A stretch of DNA of 64,000 bases. Source: Phascolarctobacterium_A sp034086985 (GTDB lineage: Bacteria > Bacillota > Negativicutes > Acidaminococcales > Acidaminococcaceae). Each line of letters starts with the position of its first letter. Within the stretch, counting starts at the first letter, position 1. The notes under the pieces are model-generated. The model was not told the origin of the DNA and searched no databases. It saw only the letters and a program-made list of their open reading frames with translations. Where the stretch lies: NCBI GenBank assembly GCA_034086985.1, contig JAXDZG010000023.1:127110-191109 (forward strand), in the 5' to 3' direction. Shown piece by piece: positions 47,846 to 56,405 of this stretch. Made by a program: the position numbers and the translations under genes.

Positions 47846-49705
47846 TTATCTCGCCTGCAAGTATCTTCCTAGCGTCCGCGGGACAGCCTCCATATCGATA
47901 GGTTTAGCAATATGTGCATTCATCCCAGCTTTTAGGGAAGCCTCTACATCCTCTGCAAAGGCATTGGCCGTCATAGCAATAATGGGAATGGCCTTGGCAT
48001 CCTCTCTAGACAAGCTGCGTATAGCTTGGGTGGCCTCGAAGCCATTCATATTGGGCATCATAATGTCCATCAGAATTACATCAAAAGTACCCCTATCAGA
48101 TGCTTCAAAAAGCTGCACAGCCTCCTTACCATCCACAGCCCTAGTCACCTGTAGACCGTACTCTGCCAGCTGAATCATTGCGATTTCCGCATTTAGGTCA
48201 TTATCCTCGGCCATGAGCACCTTTATACCCTTCAGAACCACCTTCTTGCTGCTATCATTCGGCTCATCCACAGGGATTTCCGCTGTAACCTGCATGTTGA
48301 ACTCTACTACAACAGTAGTACCAGCACCTTTTTGGCTCGTAATATTAATGCTTCCTCCAAGCAAATCCACAAAGCGTTTGGTAATGGACATGCCAAGGCC
48401 CGTCCCTTTGTAATGGGTTCTCACGCCATTATCCTCTTGTGCAAACTCGTCGAAAATATGGCCTAAAAACTCTTCAGCCATGCCTATGCCAGTATCCTTT
48501 ATGGTATAGTGTACACACTGCTCTCCCTTATGCTTATTCACATAATCTATAACAAAGATGATGGAGCCACCATCAGGAGTAAATTTTACCGCATTACTCA
48601 GGATGTTAACCAGCACCTCCCGTAAGCGCACCGGGTCCGTCATAACATATGGATGCAGCGGCGCCTTACCCTCCACCTTAAAAGCCACACTTCTTCCGGC
48701 CAGATAACCTTGAATAATATTCTGCACTGTTTCATTTAGATGAACAATATTCACAGGCACCGGTGCATACTCTGTTTTGCCACTTTCAATACGACTCAAA
48801 TCCAATACATCGTTAATCAAGGTCAGCAAATGCTCCGAGCTCTCTTCAATCTTCTGCAGGCAGCGCTGTACCTCACCATCCTTGTTCTGCCTTTGGGCAA
48901 TATGCGTAAAGCCCATAATCGCGTTCATGGGCGTGCGAATATCGTGGCTCATGTTGAAAAGGAAGGTGGACTTGGCCTTATTGGCAGCCTCAGCCTCCTC
49001 CGTGGCCTTGCTCAAGCGAGCAATGGTCTTGCGCGTGCTATAAAACATCAAGGAAATGATCACTAAGCACACGATGCCCATTTGCAATGACAGCTCCCGC
49101 GTGCGCGTCTCTCTCAAGGTATCTATATCCGCATAAATGTCATTTAAAGGCACACCCGTAGCCACAATCCAATTAAAGGGCTTGTACAAAGCTGCGTAGG
49201 AAATCTTCTCTTCTACCTTATCATTTGATTTATTTTTAAAATAATACTGATGTACAACCTCGCCTTTTTCCAAGACACTCTTAAGCTCTACCTCATAAGG
49301 GTAATTACCCTTGATATCCTGCGTTGTTGTGGAAAGGTATTGCCCCTCCGTATTCACTAAATTAGGGTGAATACGTCGCACTGCGTAGTCCTTGCCACCC
49401 TCCGGCTTGATTATTTCGTTCACCCAAATATAGGAGTCCTCTGTAAATTTGAGGCTATGAATGAGTTGGTACTCCTTGTTCTTGATTAGCTCGTCTAGCT
49501 GGGATTCAAGGGCAAAGTAATGAACCTTCATGGTATGTCCCACATAGGAACCGCGCACAGCAGGCTCCTTCAGCAAAGCTGCCATTTCCTCCTTGATCAA
49601 AGGGTGCCCTTCCCTATGGTCTTTGTTAAAGAGTAATATTTGACTATCCTGCTCTACAATGGCCTGCAAAGCAGTACTCGGCCCACTGCTGCAAGCTAAA
49701 TCCAT
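47846..49705 (-). CDS. Membrane hybrid histidine kinase, main part (5' end frameshifted)
   Basis: 619 aa from the ATG at 49705: rest of an extracytoplasmic dCache-like sensor (~1-205; YSFK-like segments such as FNWIVATGVPLNDIY), a membrane helix (~210-226), HisKA FNMSHDIRTPMNAIMGF, HATPase NILSNAVKFTPDGG and GTGLGMSITKRF, and a receiver with AEDNDLNAE and VILMDIMMPNMNG. The N-terminal membrane helix is missing because it lies in another frame at 49708-50001. The frame is open upstream of the ATG (KQFSSVRDVQLAMDLACSSG), showing that the coding sequence once continued. Adding one A to the A5 run restores a single ~715-aa protein. Confidence 0.88.
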   Translation of the reverse strand: MDLACSSGPSTALQAIVEQDSQILLFNKDHREGHPLIKEEMAALLKEPAVRGSYVGHTMKVHYFALESQLDELIKNKEYQLIHSLKFTEDSYIWVNEIIKPEGGKDYAVRRIHPNLVNTEGQYLSTTTQDIKGNYPYEVELKSVLEKGEVVHQYYFKNKSNDKVEEKISYAALYKPFNWIVATGVPLNDIYADIDTLRETRTRELSLQMGIVCLVIISLMFYSTRKTIARLSKATEEAEAANKAKSTFLFNMSHDIRTPMNAIMGFTHIAQRQNKDGEVQRCLQKIEESSEHLLTLINDVLDLSRIESGKTEYAPVPVNIVHLNETVQNIIQGYLAGRSVAFKVEGKAPLHPYVMTDPVRLREVLVNILSNAVKFTPDGGSIIFVIDYVNKHKGEQCVHYTIKDTGIGMAEEFLGHIFDEFAQEDNGVRTHYKGTGLGMSITKRFVDLLGGSINITSQKGAGTTVVVEFNMQVTAEIPVDEPNDSSKKVVLKGIKVLMAEDNDLNAEIAMIQLAEYGLQVTRAVDGKEAVQLFEASDRGTFDVILMDIMMPNMNGFEATQAIRSLSREDAKAIPIIAMTANAFAEDVEASLKAGMNAHIAKPIDMEAVPRTLGRYLQAR

Positions 49706-49707
49706 AG

Positions 49708-50001
49708 CTAGCTGTACATCACGAACGCTGCTAAACTGTTTTTCTTGGCAATGCGTATCATGTTTGCAATAAATTTAGCCATATTATTTTGCGTGCTTTC
49801 ACGATGCCTGGCGATGCGAATGATGGTATTATCCACCAATTCCTTCATTTTGGCCACTTCTGCATCCTTGCGCAGCTGCTTCACGTCCTGCAAATCATCT
49901 CGAAAGATTTGATTGCCCATAAAGACAATCAAGAGGATTGTAGCTATGCTGAGCATTATTTGTCCTAAAAGAAAATAGTCTAGTTTGCGTTGCTTTTTCA
50001 T
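49708..50001 (-). pseudogene. N-terminal fragment of the frameshifted hybrid kinase
   Basis: 97 aa with the missing first membrane helix (LGQIMLSIATILLIVFMG, residues ~12-29) and the first helix of the sensor (DVKQLRKDAEVAKMKELVDN). Reading runs into a TAG at 49710 after the run AAGAAAAAC (complement of T5 at 49739-49743). One missing A explains the break; a -1 ribosomal shift on AAAAAC would also join the frames. It may be a real inactivation, a programmed shift or an assembly error. Confidence 0.7.
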
Positions 50002-50242
50002 AAGACCACCACGTTCATAAGTAAGATAATCTAAACATAAACTAGCAAGAGAATAAATAGTTGATACTATTATAACCTAATCTAAAGGAAAGTTTAATTC
50101 TTCTAGAATATATATCTAACCACAATCTACAACTATGCCCAAGCAAGTCTGGTCAAGACGCACCAGCGGCAAGTCAGTCAAATAAAGATGTCGTGAATTA
50201 GAATTTTTTATGTGTTGCAGAGGCAAAAAAATCCACGATATA

Positions 50243-50271
50243 TTGCAATACTTATAAGAAAGTGCTATTAT
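50243..50271 (+). promoter_or_regulatory. Promoter of the DUF4234 gene
   Basis: TTGCAA at 50243-50248, 17-base spacer, TATTAT at 50266-50271. The rest of the 50002-50306 gap shows no gene. Confidence 0.5.
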
Positions 50272-50306
50272 ATGATTAAGCGAAAGCTTATATTGGAGGT
50301 GTTTGT

Positions 50307-50651
50307 ATGGGAACAAAACGCAATGTTGTGCTGTCACTTATTTTTAGTATCATTACCTGTGGCATATATCTTTTGTATTGGCATATCAAGGTTACGGATG
50401 AAGTTAATGCTATTATCGGTGATCGTCGTGCCAGCTCCGGTATTATGACGCTCATTTATTCTATAGTTACCTGTGGCATTTATGCCTTGTATTGGGCTTA
50501 TACCATGGGTGATAAGGTTGACCGTATGAAGGGTAATAAAGCCGGTAATGGCGGTATTTTGTACCTTATTTTAGCTCTTTTTGGGTTAGGCATTATTGAC
50601 TACTTGCTCATTCAAGATGCTATTAACAAGAAGGTTGAAAGACGGATTTGA
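50307..50651 (+). CDS. DUF4234 membrane protein with internal duplication
   Basis: A 114-aa protein with three membrane helices. The DUF4234 motif occurs twice: SIITCGIYLLYWHIKVTDEV and SIVTCGIYALYWAYTMGDKV, i.e. two copies of a CGIYxLYW hairpin about 36 residues apart, followed by a last helix with LALFGLGIIDYLLIQ. TTGGAGGTGTTTGT precedes the ATG. Function unknown. It is followed after 30 bases by a DUF2752 gene, another small cysteine-containing membrane protein. Confidence 0.8.
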   Translation: MGTKRNVVLSLIFSIITCGIYLLYWHIKVTDEVNAIIGDRRASSGIMTLIYSIVTCGIYALYWAYTMGDKVDRMKGNKAGNGGILYLILALFGLGIIDYLLIQDAINKKVERRI

Positions 50652-50681
50652 TTAAACCATGGGCAAAGTCCCATTAAAAAA

Positions 50682-51047
50682 ATGTCTAAGCGTCTTATAT
50701 CCAAAAAGTATATCTATGTAGGTTCTTTGGGCATAGCATATTTTTTACTTGTCAAGTATACATCCTTCTCGCTTCCTTGCCCTTTTCGTTATCTATCTGG
50801 TTATAGGTGCCCGGGCTGTGGCATAACCACAATGCTCTTGGCCTTGGTAGAAGGTAACTGGCAAGCAGCAAGAGAGGCCAATGTTTTTCTCTTCTATACT
50901 TTGCCTGGATTGATACTTTTGCTCGTAGCTTTTTACATCAATACTCACCCACCGCAAGGGCGCCCAAAGATTTATAATTTTCTATTATGCCTCTATCTAC
51001 TGGCATGCATCCTTTTTGGAGTTTACAGAAATTATTATAATTGCTAA
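50682..51047 (+). CDS. DUF2752 small membrane protein
   Basis: A 121-aa protein of the DUF2752 family: membrane helices at ~12-28, ~68-85 and ~100-116 and the hallmark CPFRYLSGYRCPGCGITTM, with three cysteines in a CPxxx...CPGCG arrangement, followed by the RAxxxxLxG-like ALVEGNWQAAREAN. No good ribosome binding site precedes the ATG (a CATGGG/CCCAT hairpin is there instead), so translation may be coupled to the DUF4234 gene. Role unknown. Confidence 0.75.
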   Translation: MSKRLISKKYIYVGSLGIAYFLLVKYTSFSLPCPFRYLSGYRCPGCGITTMLLALVEGNWQAAREANVFLFYTLPGLILLLVAFYINTHPPQGRPKIYNFLLCLYLLACILFGVYRNYYNC

Positions 51048-51050
51048 TAA

Positions 51051-51083
51051 AAAAGCTCTCAGATTATCTCTGAGAGCTTCTTT
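51051..51083. terminator. Terminator after the DUF2752 gene
   Basis: AAGCTCTCAGA pairs with TCTGAGAGCTT, then TTTTA. Its sequence (…CAGATTATCTC…) resembles the terminator inside the 108-bp repeats at 51818 and 58094, but no tRNA piece follows. Confidence 0.8.
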
Positions 51084-51301
51084 TATTGATTGAGGATTTT
51101 TGTCAGCGCTTCTACTTCCGCTTCGGTTAGGGTTATCCCTTTGCCCATTTTATCGTGCGCTGGAGACCAATCACGAATATCATACTTAGGCTTCGTGCCG
51201 TTCCAGGACACAAGATTCAGTTCCTTAGTCCAACCCTTTGAAGAAGTGGAAAGAACGCCTAACGCCATGATTATTTCGTAAGTAATATCAGTTTTAGCCA
51301 C
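51083..51301 (-). CDS. YdbC/PC4-like single-stranded nucleic acid binding protein
   Basis: A 72-aa protein closely matching the bacterial YdbC family of the PC4 coactivator fold: GVLSTSSKGWTKELNLVSWN, KYDIRDWSPAHDKMGKGITL and TEAEVEALTKIL. These proteins form dimers binding single-stranded DNA. The frame begins earlier, but a GTG at 51301 with GAGG 8 bases ahead gives the conserved start MAKTDITYEI. Monocistronic. Confidence 0.85.
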   Translation of the reverse strand: MAKTDITYEIIMALGVLSTSSKGWTKELNLVSWNGTKPKYDIRDWSPAHDKMGKGITLTEAEVEALTKILNQ

Positions 51302-51474
51302 AATCAACACCTCGTTTCCCATTTTTCAAAAATAGTCCATTTATGCAAGAATAGATTACTATTTTGCACATCTCATCGGCTACAAGCTATATAGCTATCT
51401 TTATATTACTAATTATACTACACTTATCCTGTTTAAAACAGTATCCTTACCTATCCTCGTATTATATAGCTAAA

Positions 51475-51660
51475 TCATATTCCAAAATCCTTTTTCAACA
51501 TAGCATCTACTTCTTCTACGGTGAAGCCCCTGCCATTTCTTATACTATCCATTCCTTTCGCTATCTCAGCATCAAACTCTTCTTTTGTCAGAGAGCTCAT
51601 ATCGATAGGTGCTTTTATGTTTTCGCGAGTAGAGTAAGCATCAATACGCCTATCAAGCTC
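51475..51660 (-). pseudogene. RelB/DinJ-type antitoxin C-terminal remnant
   Basis: The frame ends TKEEFDAEIAKGMDSIRNGR + GFTVEEVDAMLKKDFGI, typical of the C-terminus of RelB/DinJ-family antitoxins. It has no convincing start: a TAA closes the frame at 51661-51663 and the first ATG (51600) lacks a ribosome binding site, so the DNA-binding N-terminus is lost. No RelE-type toxin was found next to it. 51302-51474 and 51664-51771 show no other gene. Confidence 0.5.
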
Positions 51661-51771
51661 TTATCAGCATTATACACTTAGGTTAATTTTTCAGCAAGAT
51701 AAAAAATGTAGCTAACTATTTGCTAAATCGTCCTCCACATAGCAAACCGGGCATCAAATCCCCGGTCCCCT

Positions 51772-51812
51772 TCCCGTAACGAAACGTTACTTGAAACAAG
51801 CGTTTGCAATAA
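51772..51812 (+). repeat. Dispersed palindromic repeat R, copy D
   Basis: TCCCGTAACGAAACGTTACT followed by TGAAACAAGCGTTTGCAATAA; best match to copy A. It sits 5 bases before the 108-bp att-like repeat. Confidence 0.65.
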
Positions 51813-51817
51813 CATGC

Positions 51818-51925
51818 ATAAAAAAAGAGCTTTCAGATTATCTCCGAAAGCTCAGCTTTTTAGTGTTGGCGGAGTGGGTGGGATTCGAACCCACGCACGG
51901 GGTAAACCGTCTAACGATTTAGCAA
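51818..51925 (-). repeat. Att-like direct repeat 1: terminator plus 3' part of tRNA-Ser
   Basis: Contains hairpin GAGCTTTC/GAAAGCTC and, at 51867-51925 on the minus strand, the tRNA-Ser 3' part: TTGCTAAATCG (anticodon loop, GCT), variable arm, T-arm GTGGGTTCGAATCCCAC, acceptor strand CCACTCC, G, CCA. The 5' half of the tRNA is absent. The same 108 bp recurs at 58094-58201 with three mismatches. Tyrosine recombinases often integrate exactly at the anticodon loop of tRNA genes. Confidence 0.8.
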
Positions 51926-52056
51926 CTCACGCCGCTCAATTGCATTGCTTCTAAACAATCTTTTATCTCCATACTTTCAACCTGTTTAGATATATTATAA
52001 ATAAATTCTATTATTTACACATATTCTTCGAAGATAAGCCCCCTAAATCACCTATC

Positions 52057-52476
52057 TTAAGAGATACCATCCTCAATGGCTTCTTTTTCATGAAAAGATT
52101 TTACCGCCACAACGAATCCATTGGCTTCATCTACTAATTTCAGCACATCTTCTTCAGATAGCTCAAAATAGTCATCGTAATCACTCATTGAGCGACTTGC
52201 AAATAGATTAGAAATTGTATCAGACAAATCCTTCCCAAAAACACCATTCTTAACATAGTTCATTCTGAAATACGATATCACACCAGAATGCTTAGAAAAA
52301 TCTTTCCCCTCAGTAGCTAAAACAGAACGCATAGCATGAAACACAGCATAATAAGCCCTATTGACAGCCCCACGACTATCTCCTATGGCAAGCAGTGCAT
52401 TTGCTGCCTTAAGGCATTGGTGCGCCTGCTCTAATCTAAGGCTAGCAAGAATCCGCTTCTCCTCATCATGCAGCAT
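52057..52476 (-). CDS. HEPN-domain toxin (HepT-like)
   Basis: A 139-aa all-helical HEPN protein. The RNase motif Rx6H is R40-AYYAVF-H47. HEPN toxins of this kind cleave RNA when freed from their MNT partner. The gene overlaps the 3' end of the nucleotidyltransferase gene by 11 bases, the standard MNT-HEPN order. The C-terminal helix is followed by an acidic/variable tail. No terminator was seen. Confidence 0.87.
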   Translation of the reverse strand: MLHDEEKRILASLRLEQAHQCLKAANALLAIGDSRGAVNRAYYAVFHAMRSVLATEGKDFSKHSGVISYFRMNYVKNGVFGKDLSDTISNLFASRSMSDYDDYFELSEEDVLKLVDEANGFVVAVKSFHEKEAIEDGIS

Positions 52477-52807
52477 AAACCACTACACCATCCTTCTCGA
52501 TATTTTGGTAAAAAGGTAAAATAGGTTTTCTAGCATGGAACGCCTTCTTATCCAAAAGAAACATTGACAACAAGATATCGTGTTCCAATCCTACACGGCT
52601 AAAGATTTTATTTAATGTCCAAAGTATTTTCCTGTTCTCTTCTGGCTCCATATTCGTTAACACCAATACATCCACATCAGACTCCTCGGTATTATCGCCG
52701 CGAGCATAGGAACCATACAAAACTACTTTGTCGAGCTTATTACCCAAAAGATCATAAATCTGCTCGGTCAGCTCTTTTAAAACAATATCTAACTCACTAC
52801 GTTTCAT
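52466..52807 (-). CDS. MNT-domain nucleotidyltransferase antitoxin (MntA-like)
   Basis: A 113-aa minimal nucleotidyltransferase. The signature GSx10DxD is exact: Gly32-Ser33, then Asp44-Val-Asp46 in YGSYARGDNTEESDVDVLVL. MntA neutralises HepT by adding AMP groups near its active site; this role is inferred from the family. Starts at ATG 52807 behind a GGAGGAAATTGCT region. First gene of the pair, inside the island bracketed by tRNA-Ser repeats. Confidence 0.88.
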   Translation of the reverse strand: MKRSELDIVLKELTEQIYDLLGNKLDKVVLYGSYARGDNTEESDVDVLVLTNMEPEENRKILWTLNKIFSRVGLEHDILLSMFLLDKKAFHARKPILPFYQNIEKDGVVVYAA

Positions 52808-52994
52808 AGCAATTTCCTCCTTGCAGACCTATTTCTATAATAATTATACACTTACTTCACATTACCAGCAAGAAAAAAGTCTTTGACAATATAATATTCA
52901 AAACTCTCAAGTTTTAGAGACCGTCCATTAGGCTACGAATTCAAGCCTTTTGGCCGCTCTTTTTTATTAACATTTCACTCTATGGACTTCATCC

Positions 52995-53221
52995 TCATGC
53001 ATTTTCGTCATCCTCTTCCCATTCTTCGCTGTTCTGGTTGTAATAATACACCCCATTCTTAAAAATCAGCTCATCAATGGTATACTCATCATCCCAAATC
53101 ACACCACGCAGCTACCCACCAACAGCCGGCAAAAAACTGTGGCCCAGCCCTCACCGAAAAAGAGCTGCCACAAAAAGAACAGCACGCAAATTATATTAAA
53201 AATGTTTTGCACTGCAATCAC
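52995..53221 (-). pseudogene. Degenerate small-gene remains
   Basis: Two short frames on the minus strand in the 52808-53278 gap. One (53221-53099) encodes a 40-aa membrane-helix fragment VQNIFNIICVLFFLWQLFFG; the next (53111-52995) encodes LRGVIWDDEYTIDELIFKNG + VYYYNQNSEEWEEDDENA. They overlap in different frames and neither has a ribosome binding site, so this looks like a broken gene downstream of the helicase. No family recognised. Confidence 0.3.
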
Positions 53222-53278
53222 CGCCGCTGAGTGTGTTTACTACTTAACTTCCTCTTGCATAGTTATACCCTGCACTCC

Positions 53279-55750
53279 CTACTCCTTCCCCTCGTACCGG
53301 CTCCGATAATACTCCATAGTCCTGTACTCAATAATATCCTTCAGCTCCGCCACGAAGGCAGGATTTTTTACTACACCTGCAAGCGACTCTGCCAGAGCAA
53401 TTGGATAACCATCTCGCTCTACGAAAAAGCCCCTGCCACTGGCCTTCAAAAACTTCACAGGATTGCGCAAAATGTTGCTCAAGTGGGCCTTGTCACTAAT
53501 GGCCCTATATTCCTCAAGCGTAATCTCCTTCTTCAAATCCTTCCAATTGGCGCCGTCATTGAAAAATGCCTTCCAGCTAGCCAAAAGCTCCTGCTCTGTC
53601 ACACCCATGCGCACCTGTCCACCATTATAAAAGGCCCGCAGCACCGGCATCTTATACACCTTGGTCATATCCGTGGTCTCCAAAAGATGCACAAACTCCT
53701 TGCCCACACCTGCGCAAAGCTCCTGCTCCGCTGCCGTTAACAGCCCCATTTCTTCCTTAAAAGCCAAATAATTCTTGAAAACATTCTCCTTGGCATTCTT
53801 CAGGCACAGATAATAAATCTCGTCATCCATATAGGTAAAAAGCTCCATGCGGGTGGGCACCTTGACCAAAAACTCCTGCACCCGCACAAAATCCTGCTGA
53901 ATACGCTCCTTAATATGCAAACGACGCTGCTCCAAATGCTGGAACAAATCCAAAAGGGGCATATCAAAATCCACAATGCAATCATCAGGATATTCTAATT
54001 CCCCACGCGTCAGCTTTCTCCCACCGCTCATAGTCCTGCCAGCCAGCATAAAGGGAGCCCGCTCGGCCTTGGCATAATTGCCGATAAAATCAAGCACATT
54101 TAAATATTTTTTGCCCTTATAAGTGCGCAGACCCCTGCCTAGCTGCTGCAAAAAGACAATGGGACTTTCAGTAGGACGCAAAAACATCACCATATCCACA
54201 CTGGGAATATCCACGCCCTCGTTGAACATATCCACGGAAAAAATCACCTTGATTACGCCCTTCAACAGCTTGGAAATAGCCTGCTGCCTGTCCTCGGCAA
54301 ATTCCCCTTGGGCATCGCTATACACCGCCACCGCAGGCACGCCACGCTCGCAAAAATCCTTCGCCATCATCTCCGCATGCAGCCTCGAGCAGCAAAAGCC
54401 AAGGGCCCTTTCGGAACGATATTTCAAATAATGCTTATAAATCAAATCGCTGCGCCGCTGGTTACCCACATAGGCCGCATTCAAATCCTGCTCGTTATAG
54501 CGCCCGCCCACAAAGCGCATGCCGGAATAATCGGTCTCATCATACACGCCATAATAATGGAAGGGTACCAGCATCCCCTTGTTGATGGCCTCCTGCAGGG
54601 TAATTACATAGGGCACATTATAATCGCACAGCTCAAAAATATTCCTTCCGTCCATGCGGTCCGGGGTTGCCGTCAATCCCAGCAAGAATTTGGGCGTAAA
54701 ATATTCTACGATATTACGATACTGCTTATTCACTGCGTGATGAAACTCGTCCACCACCATGTAATCAAAATAATCCTTGGGAAAGTAGGCCTCATTTAGA
54801 TATTTTTCTTTGCCCAAGGTAGCCACCGAAGCAAAAACTAGCTGCTTATCCGTATCCTTTTGTTGGCCCATAAAAAAGCCACAGCTATCCTGTGGACGCA
54901 CATTCTTAAAGGCCTCCGCTGCCTGCCGCAAAATCTCCTCGCGGTGAGCCACAAAGAGCACACGCTTAAAATTAACACTATCAAAGGCAGCCAAATAGGT
55001 TTTGCCCACACCTGTCGCAGCCTGCACCACGCCCTTGGTCGCGCCCTCCTCACGGGAGCTGTTCAAAGCATAAAGGGCCTCGATTTGCACACCACGGGGC
55101 TGAAACAAGTAGCTAACACGGGTATTCTCATCCTCTTTAATGTCGTAGCGCTCCAAATCCTTGGCCACACTGGGCTTGTGCCAGCTTTTGGAATAGCTTT
55201 GCAGCACTTGGTCATCCACCACAATGGAATGATGCTCAAACAAATCATTAAAGGTTTCATAAAAGGCCGTAAAGCTTTCCTCATCAATGCGTTTAATCAG
55301 CCTGTAATTCCACTCAATGCCAGCAGTCAACGCACTGCGAGAAATGTTAGAGGAGCCAATAAATATCTCGCCCTCGTCCCCATAATGGAAGATATAGGCC
55401 TTAGAATGAAAGGAACGTGTGGTATCGTTATAAAAACGCAAATCCACCCTATTGCCCAGCTCTTTTTTGATCAAATACAGGGCCGCAGGCTGGGTTATAC
55501 CCAAATAGTTGCCCGTGAGCAGCCTAATTTTTACACCGCGGTCCAAGGCGCTCTGCAAATCCTTGAGCAGCATGCGCACGCCGCTTTCCATCAAGAAGGA
55601 AACCACAATGTCGATGGCGTCCGCTTGGCGAATGCTCATTTTTAGTTGGTAATATAGGAATTTTTTATAATTATTATCGCCCGTAATGACGCTTATGGGC
55701 TCAACCTCTATTTCTCTAGGCAGCTCTTTTGCAGCAGCACATTCAACCAT
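53279..55750 (-). CDS. Phospholipase-D-like nuclease fused to superfamily 2 helicase
   Basis: An 823-aa protein. Residues ~15-165 form a PLD-like domain with one HKD-type motif: His115-x-Lys117 (FHSKAYIF) and Asn135 in GSSNISRSA. A helicase core follows: Walker A ATGVGKT (245-251), DEFHH (334-338, DEAD-type variant), GLTATPDR (358-365), and motif VI QQLGRGLRTYKGK. The C-terminal ~250 residues are helical. Such PLD-helicase proteins resemble type III-like or stand-alone defence nucleases. The start overlaps the upstream methyltransferase gene by 43 bases; GGGGTGAAGAAAA precedes the ATG. Confidence 0.87.
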   Translation of the reverse strand: MVECAAAKELPREIEVEPISVITGDNNYKKFLYYQLKMSIRQADAIDIVVSFLMESGVRMLLKDLQSALDRGVKIRLLTGNYLGITQPAALYLIKKELGNRVDLRFYNDTTRSFHSKAYIFHYGDEGEIFIGSSNISRSALTAGIEWNYRLIKRIDEESFTAFYETFNDLFEHHSIVVDDQVLQSYSKSWHKPSVAKDLERYDIKEDENTRVSYLFQPRGVQIEALYALNSSREEGATKGVVQAATGVGKTYLAAFDSVNFKRVLFVAHREEILRQAAEAFKNVRPQDSCGFFMGQQKDTDKQLVFASVATLGKEKYLNEAYFPKDYFDYMVVDEFHHAVNKQYRNIVEYFTPKFLLGLTATPDRMDGRNIFELCDYNVPYVITLQEAINKGMLVPFHYYGVYDETDYSGMRFVGGRYNEQDLNAAYVGNQRRSDLIYKHYLKYRSERALGFCCSRLHAEMMAKDFCERGVPAVAVYSDAQGEFAEDRQQAISKLLKGVIKVIFSVDMFNEGVDIPSVDMVMFLRPTESPIVFLQQLGRGLRTYKGKKYLNVLDFIGNYAKAERAPFMLAGRTMSGGRKLTRGELEYPDDCIVDFDMPLLDLFQHLEQRRLHIKERIQQDFVRVQEFLVKVPTRMELFTYMDDEIYYLCLKNAKENVFKNYLAFKEEMGLLTAAEQELCAGVGKEFVHLLETTDMTKVYKMPVLRAFYNGGQVRMGVTEQELLASWKAFFNDGANWKDLKKEITLEEYRAISDKAHLSNILRNPVKFLKASGRGFFVERDGYPIALAESLAGVVKNPAFVAELKDIIEYRTMEYYRSRYEGKE

Positions 55751-56310
55751 TTTTCTTCACCCCTGCCGGGACGCACATCCCCCGTAATCCACAGCTCCTT
55801 TACCGCCAAGCCGCCCACTTCCTTGAGCAGCCTTGCGAGGCCCTCTTCATCCAAATCAGTAAAAAAGCGACCGTTACGCTCGCCCGTGAACTGGCCGTAT
55901 TTAAAGGACGTATAAATCACACCCTCGCCCTTTAGCGCACGTACCATTTTCTGCATAACAACGACTAAATCGGCCCACTCCAAATGCAAAATGGAGGCGC
56001 AGGCCCAAATGCCATCGTACTTATCCACGGCCTCCAGCTCATCGAAGAGCAGCTGCTTGACGCTTATGCCGGTGTACTCGCTGGCCAATTTGCACAGCTC
56101 CGCCGAGCCATCCGTGGCCTCCACCGCTAAGCCGTGCTCCAAAAAATACTTGGTATCGCGACCACTGCCGCAGCCAAAATCCAAAATGCTAGCTCCCTTT
56201 TCCAGCTGGGCCAAAAATCTATCTTGAGTTATATGAAAATCCACAGCCACTGTGCCTTGAACGAATTCTTGGGCGTGGGCGTTGTAGTAGTTGAGAGTTG
56301 TCTTGTCCAT
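55708..56310 (-). CDS. Class I SAM-dependent methyltransferase
   Basis: A 200-aa Rossmann-fold methyltransferase of the TehB/Methyltransf_11 type. SAM motif I is ILDFGCGSGRDT, the acidic residue after strand 2 is in VEATDGSAEL, and motif IV-like IWACASILHLEW follows. No DNA-methylase signature (NPPY or PC) is present, so DNA is not an obvious substrate. The frame is open to 56559, but AAGGATAAGTTT sets ATG at 56310. The 43-base overlap with the helicase gene indicates a two-gene operon. Confidence 0.83.
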   Translation of the reverse strand: MDKTTLNYYNAHAQEFVQGTVAVDFHITQDRFLAQLEKGASILDFGCGSGRDTKYFLEHGLAVEATDGSAELCKLASEYTGISVKQLLFDELEAVDKYDGIWACASILHLEWADLVVVMQKMVRALKGEGVIYTSFKYGQFTGERNGRFFTDLDEEGLARLLKEVGGLAVKELWITGDVRPGRGEEKWLNVLLQKSCLEK

Positions 56311-56405
56311 AAACTTATCCTTCATGTAAAAAGTATATGAGTATATTTCTCTAAGAACATGCTTTTTCCTGCCTTTGCGGCATATTATTATTGCAAACAA
56401 AACAG

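Noticed and set aside
51364..51681. 105-codon plus-strand frame
   Set aside because: No ribosome binding site; the minus strand here reads as an antitoxin remnant.
51867..51925. Complete tRNA gene
   Set aside because: Only the part from the anticodon loop to CCA is present; D-arm and 5' acceptor strand are missing. Same for 58143-58201.
54860..55645. 261-codon plus-strand frame
   Set aside because: Antisense to the PLD-helicase gene whose motifs are intact.
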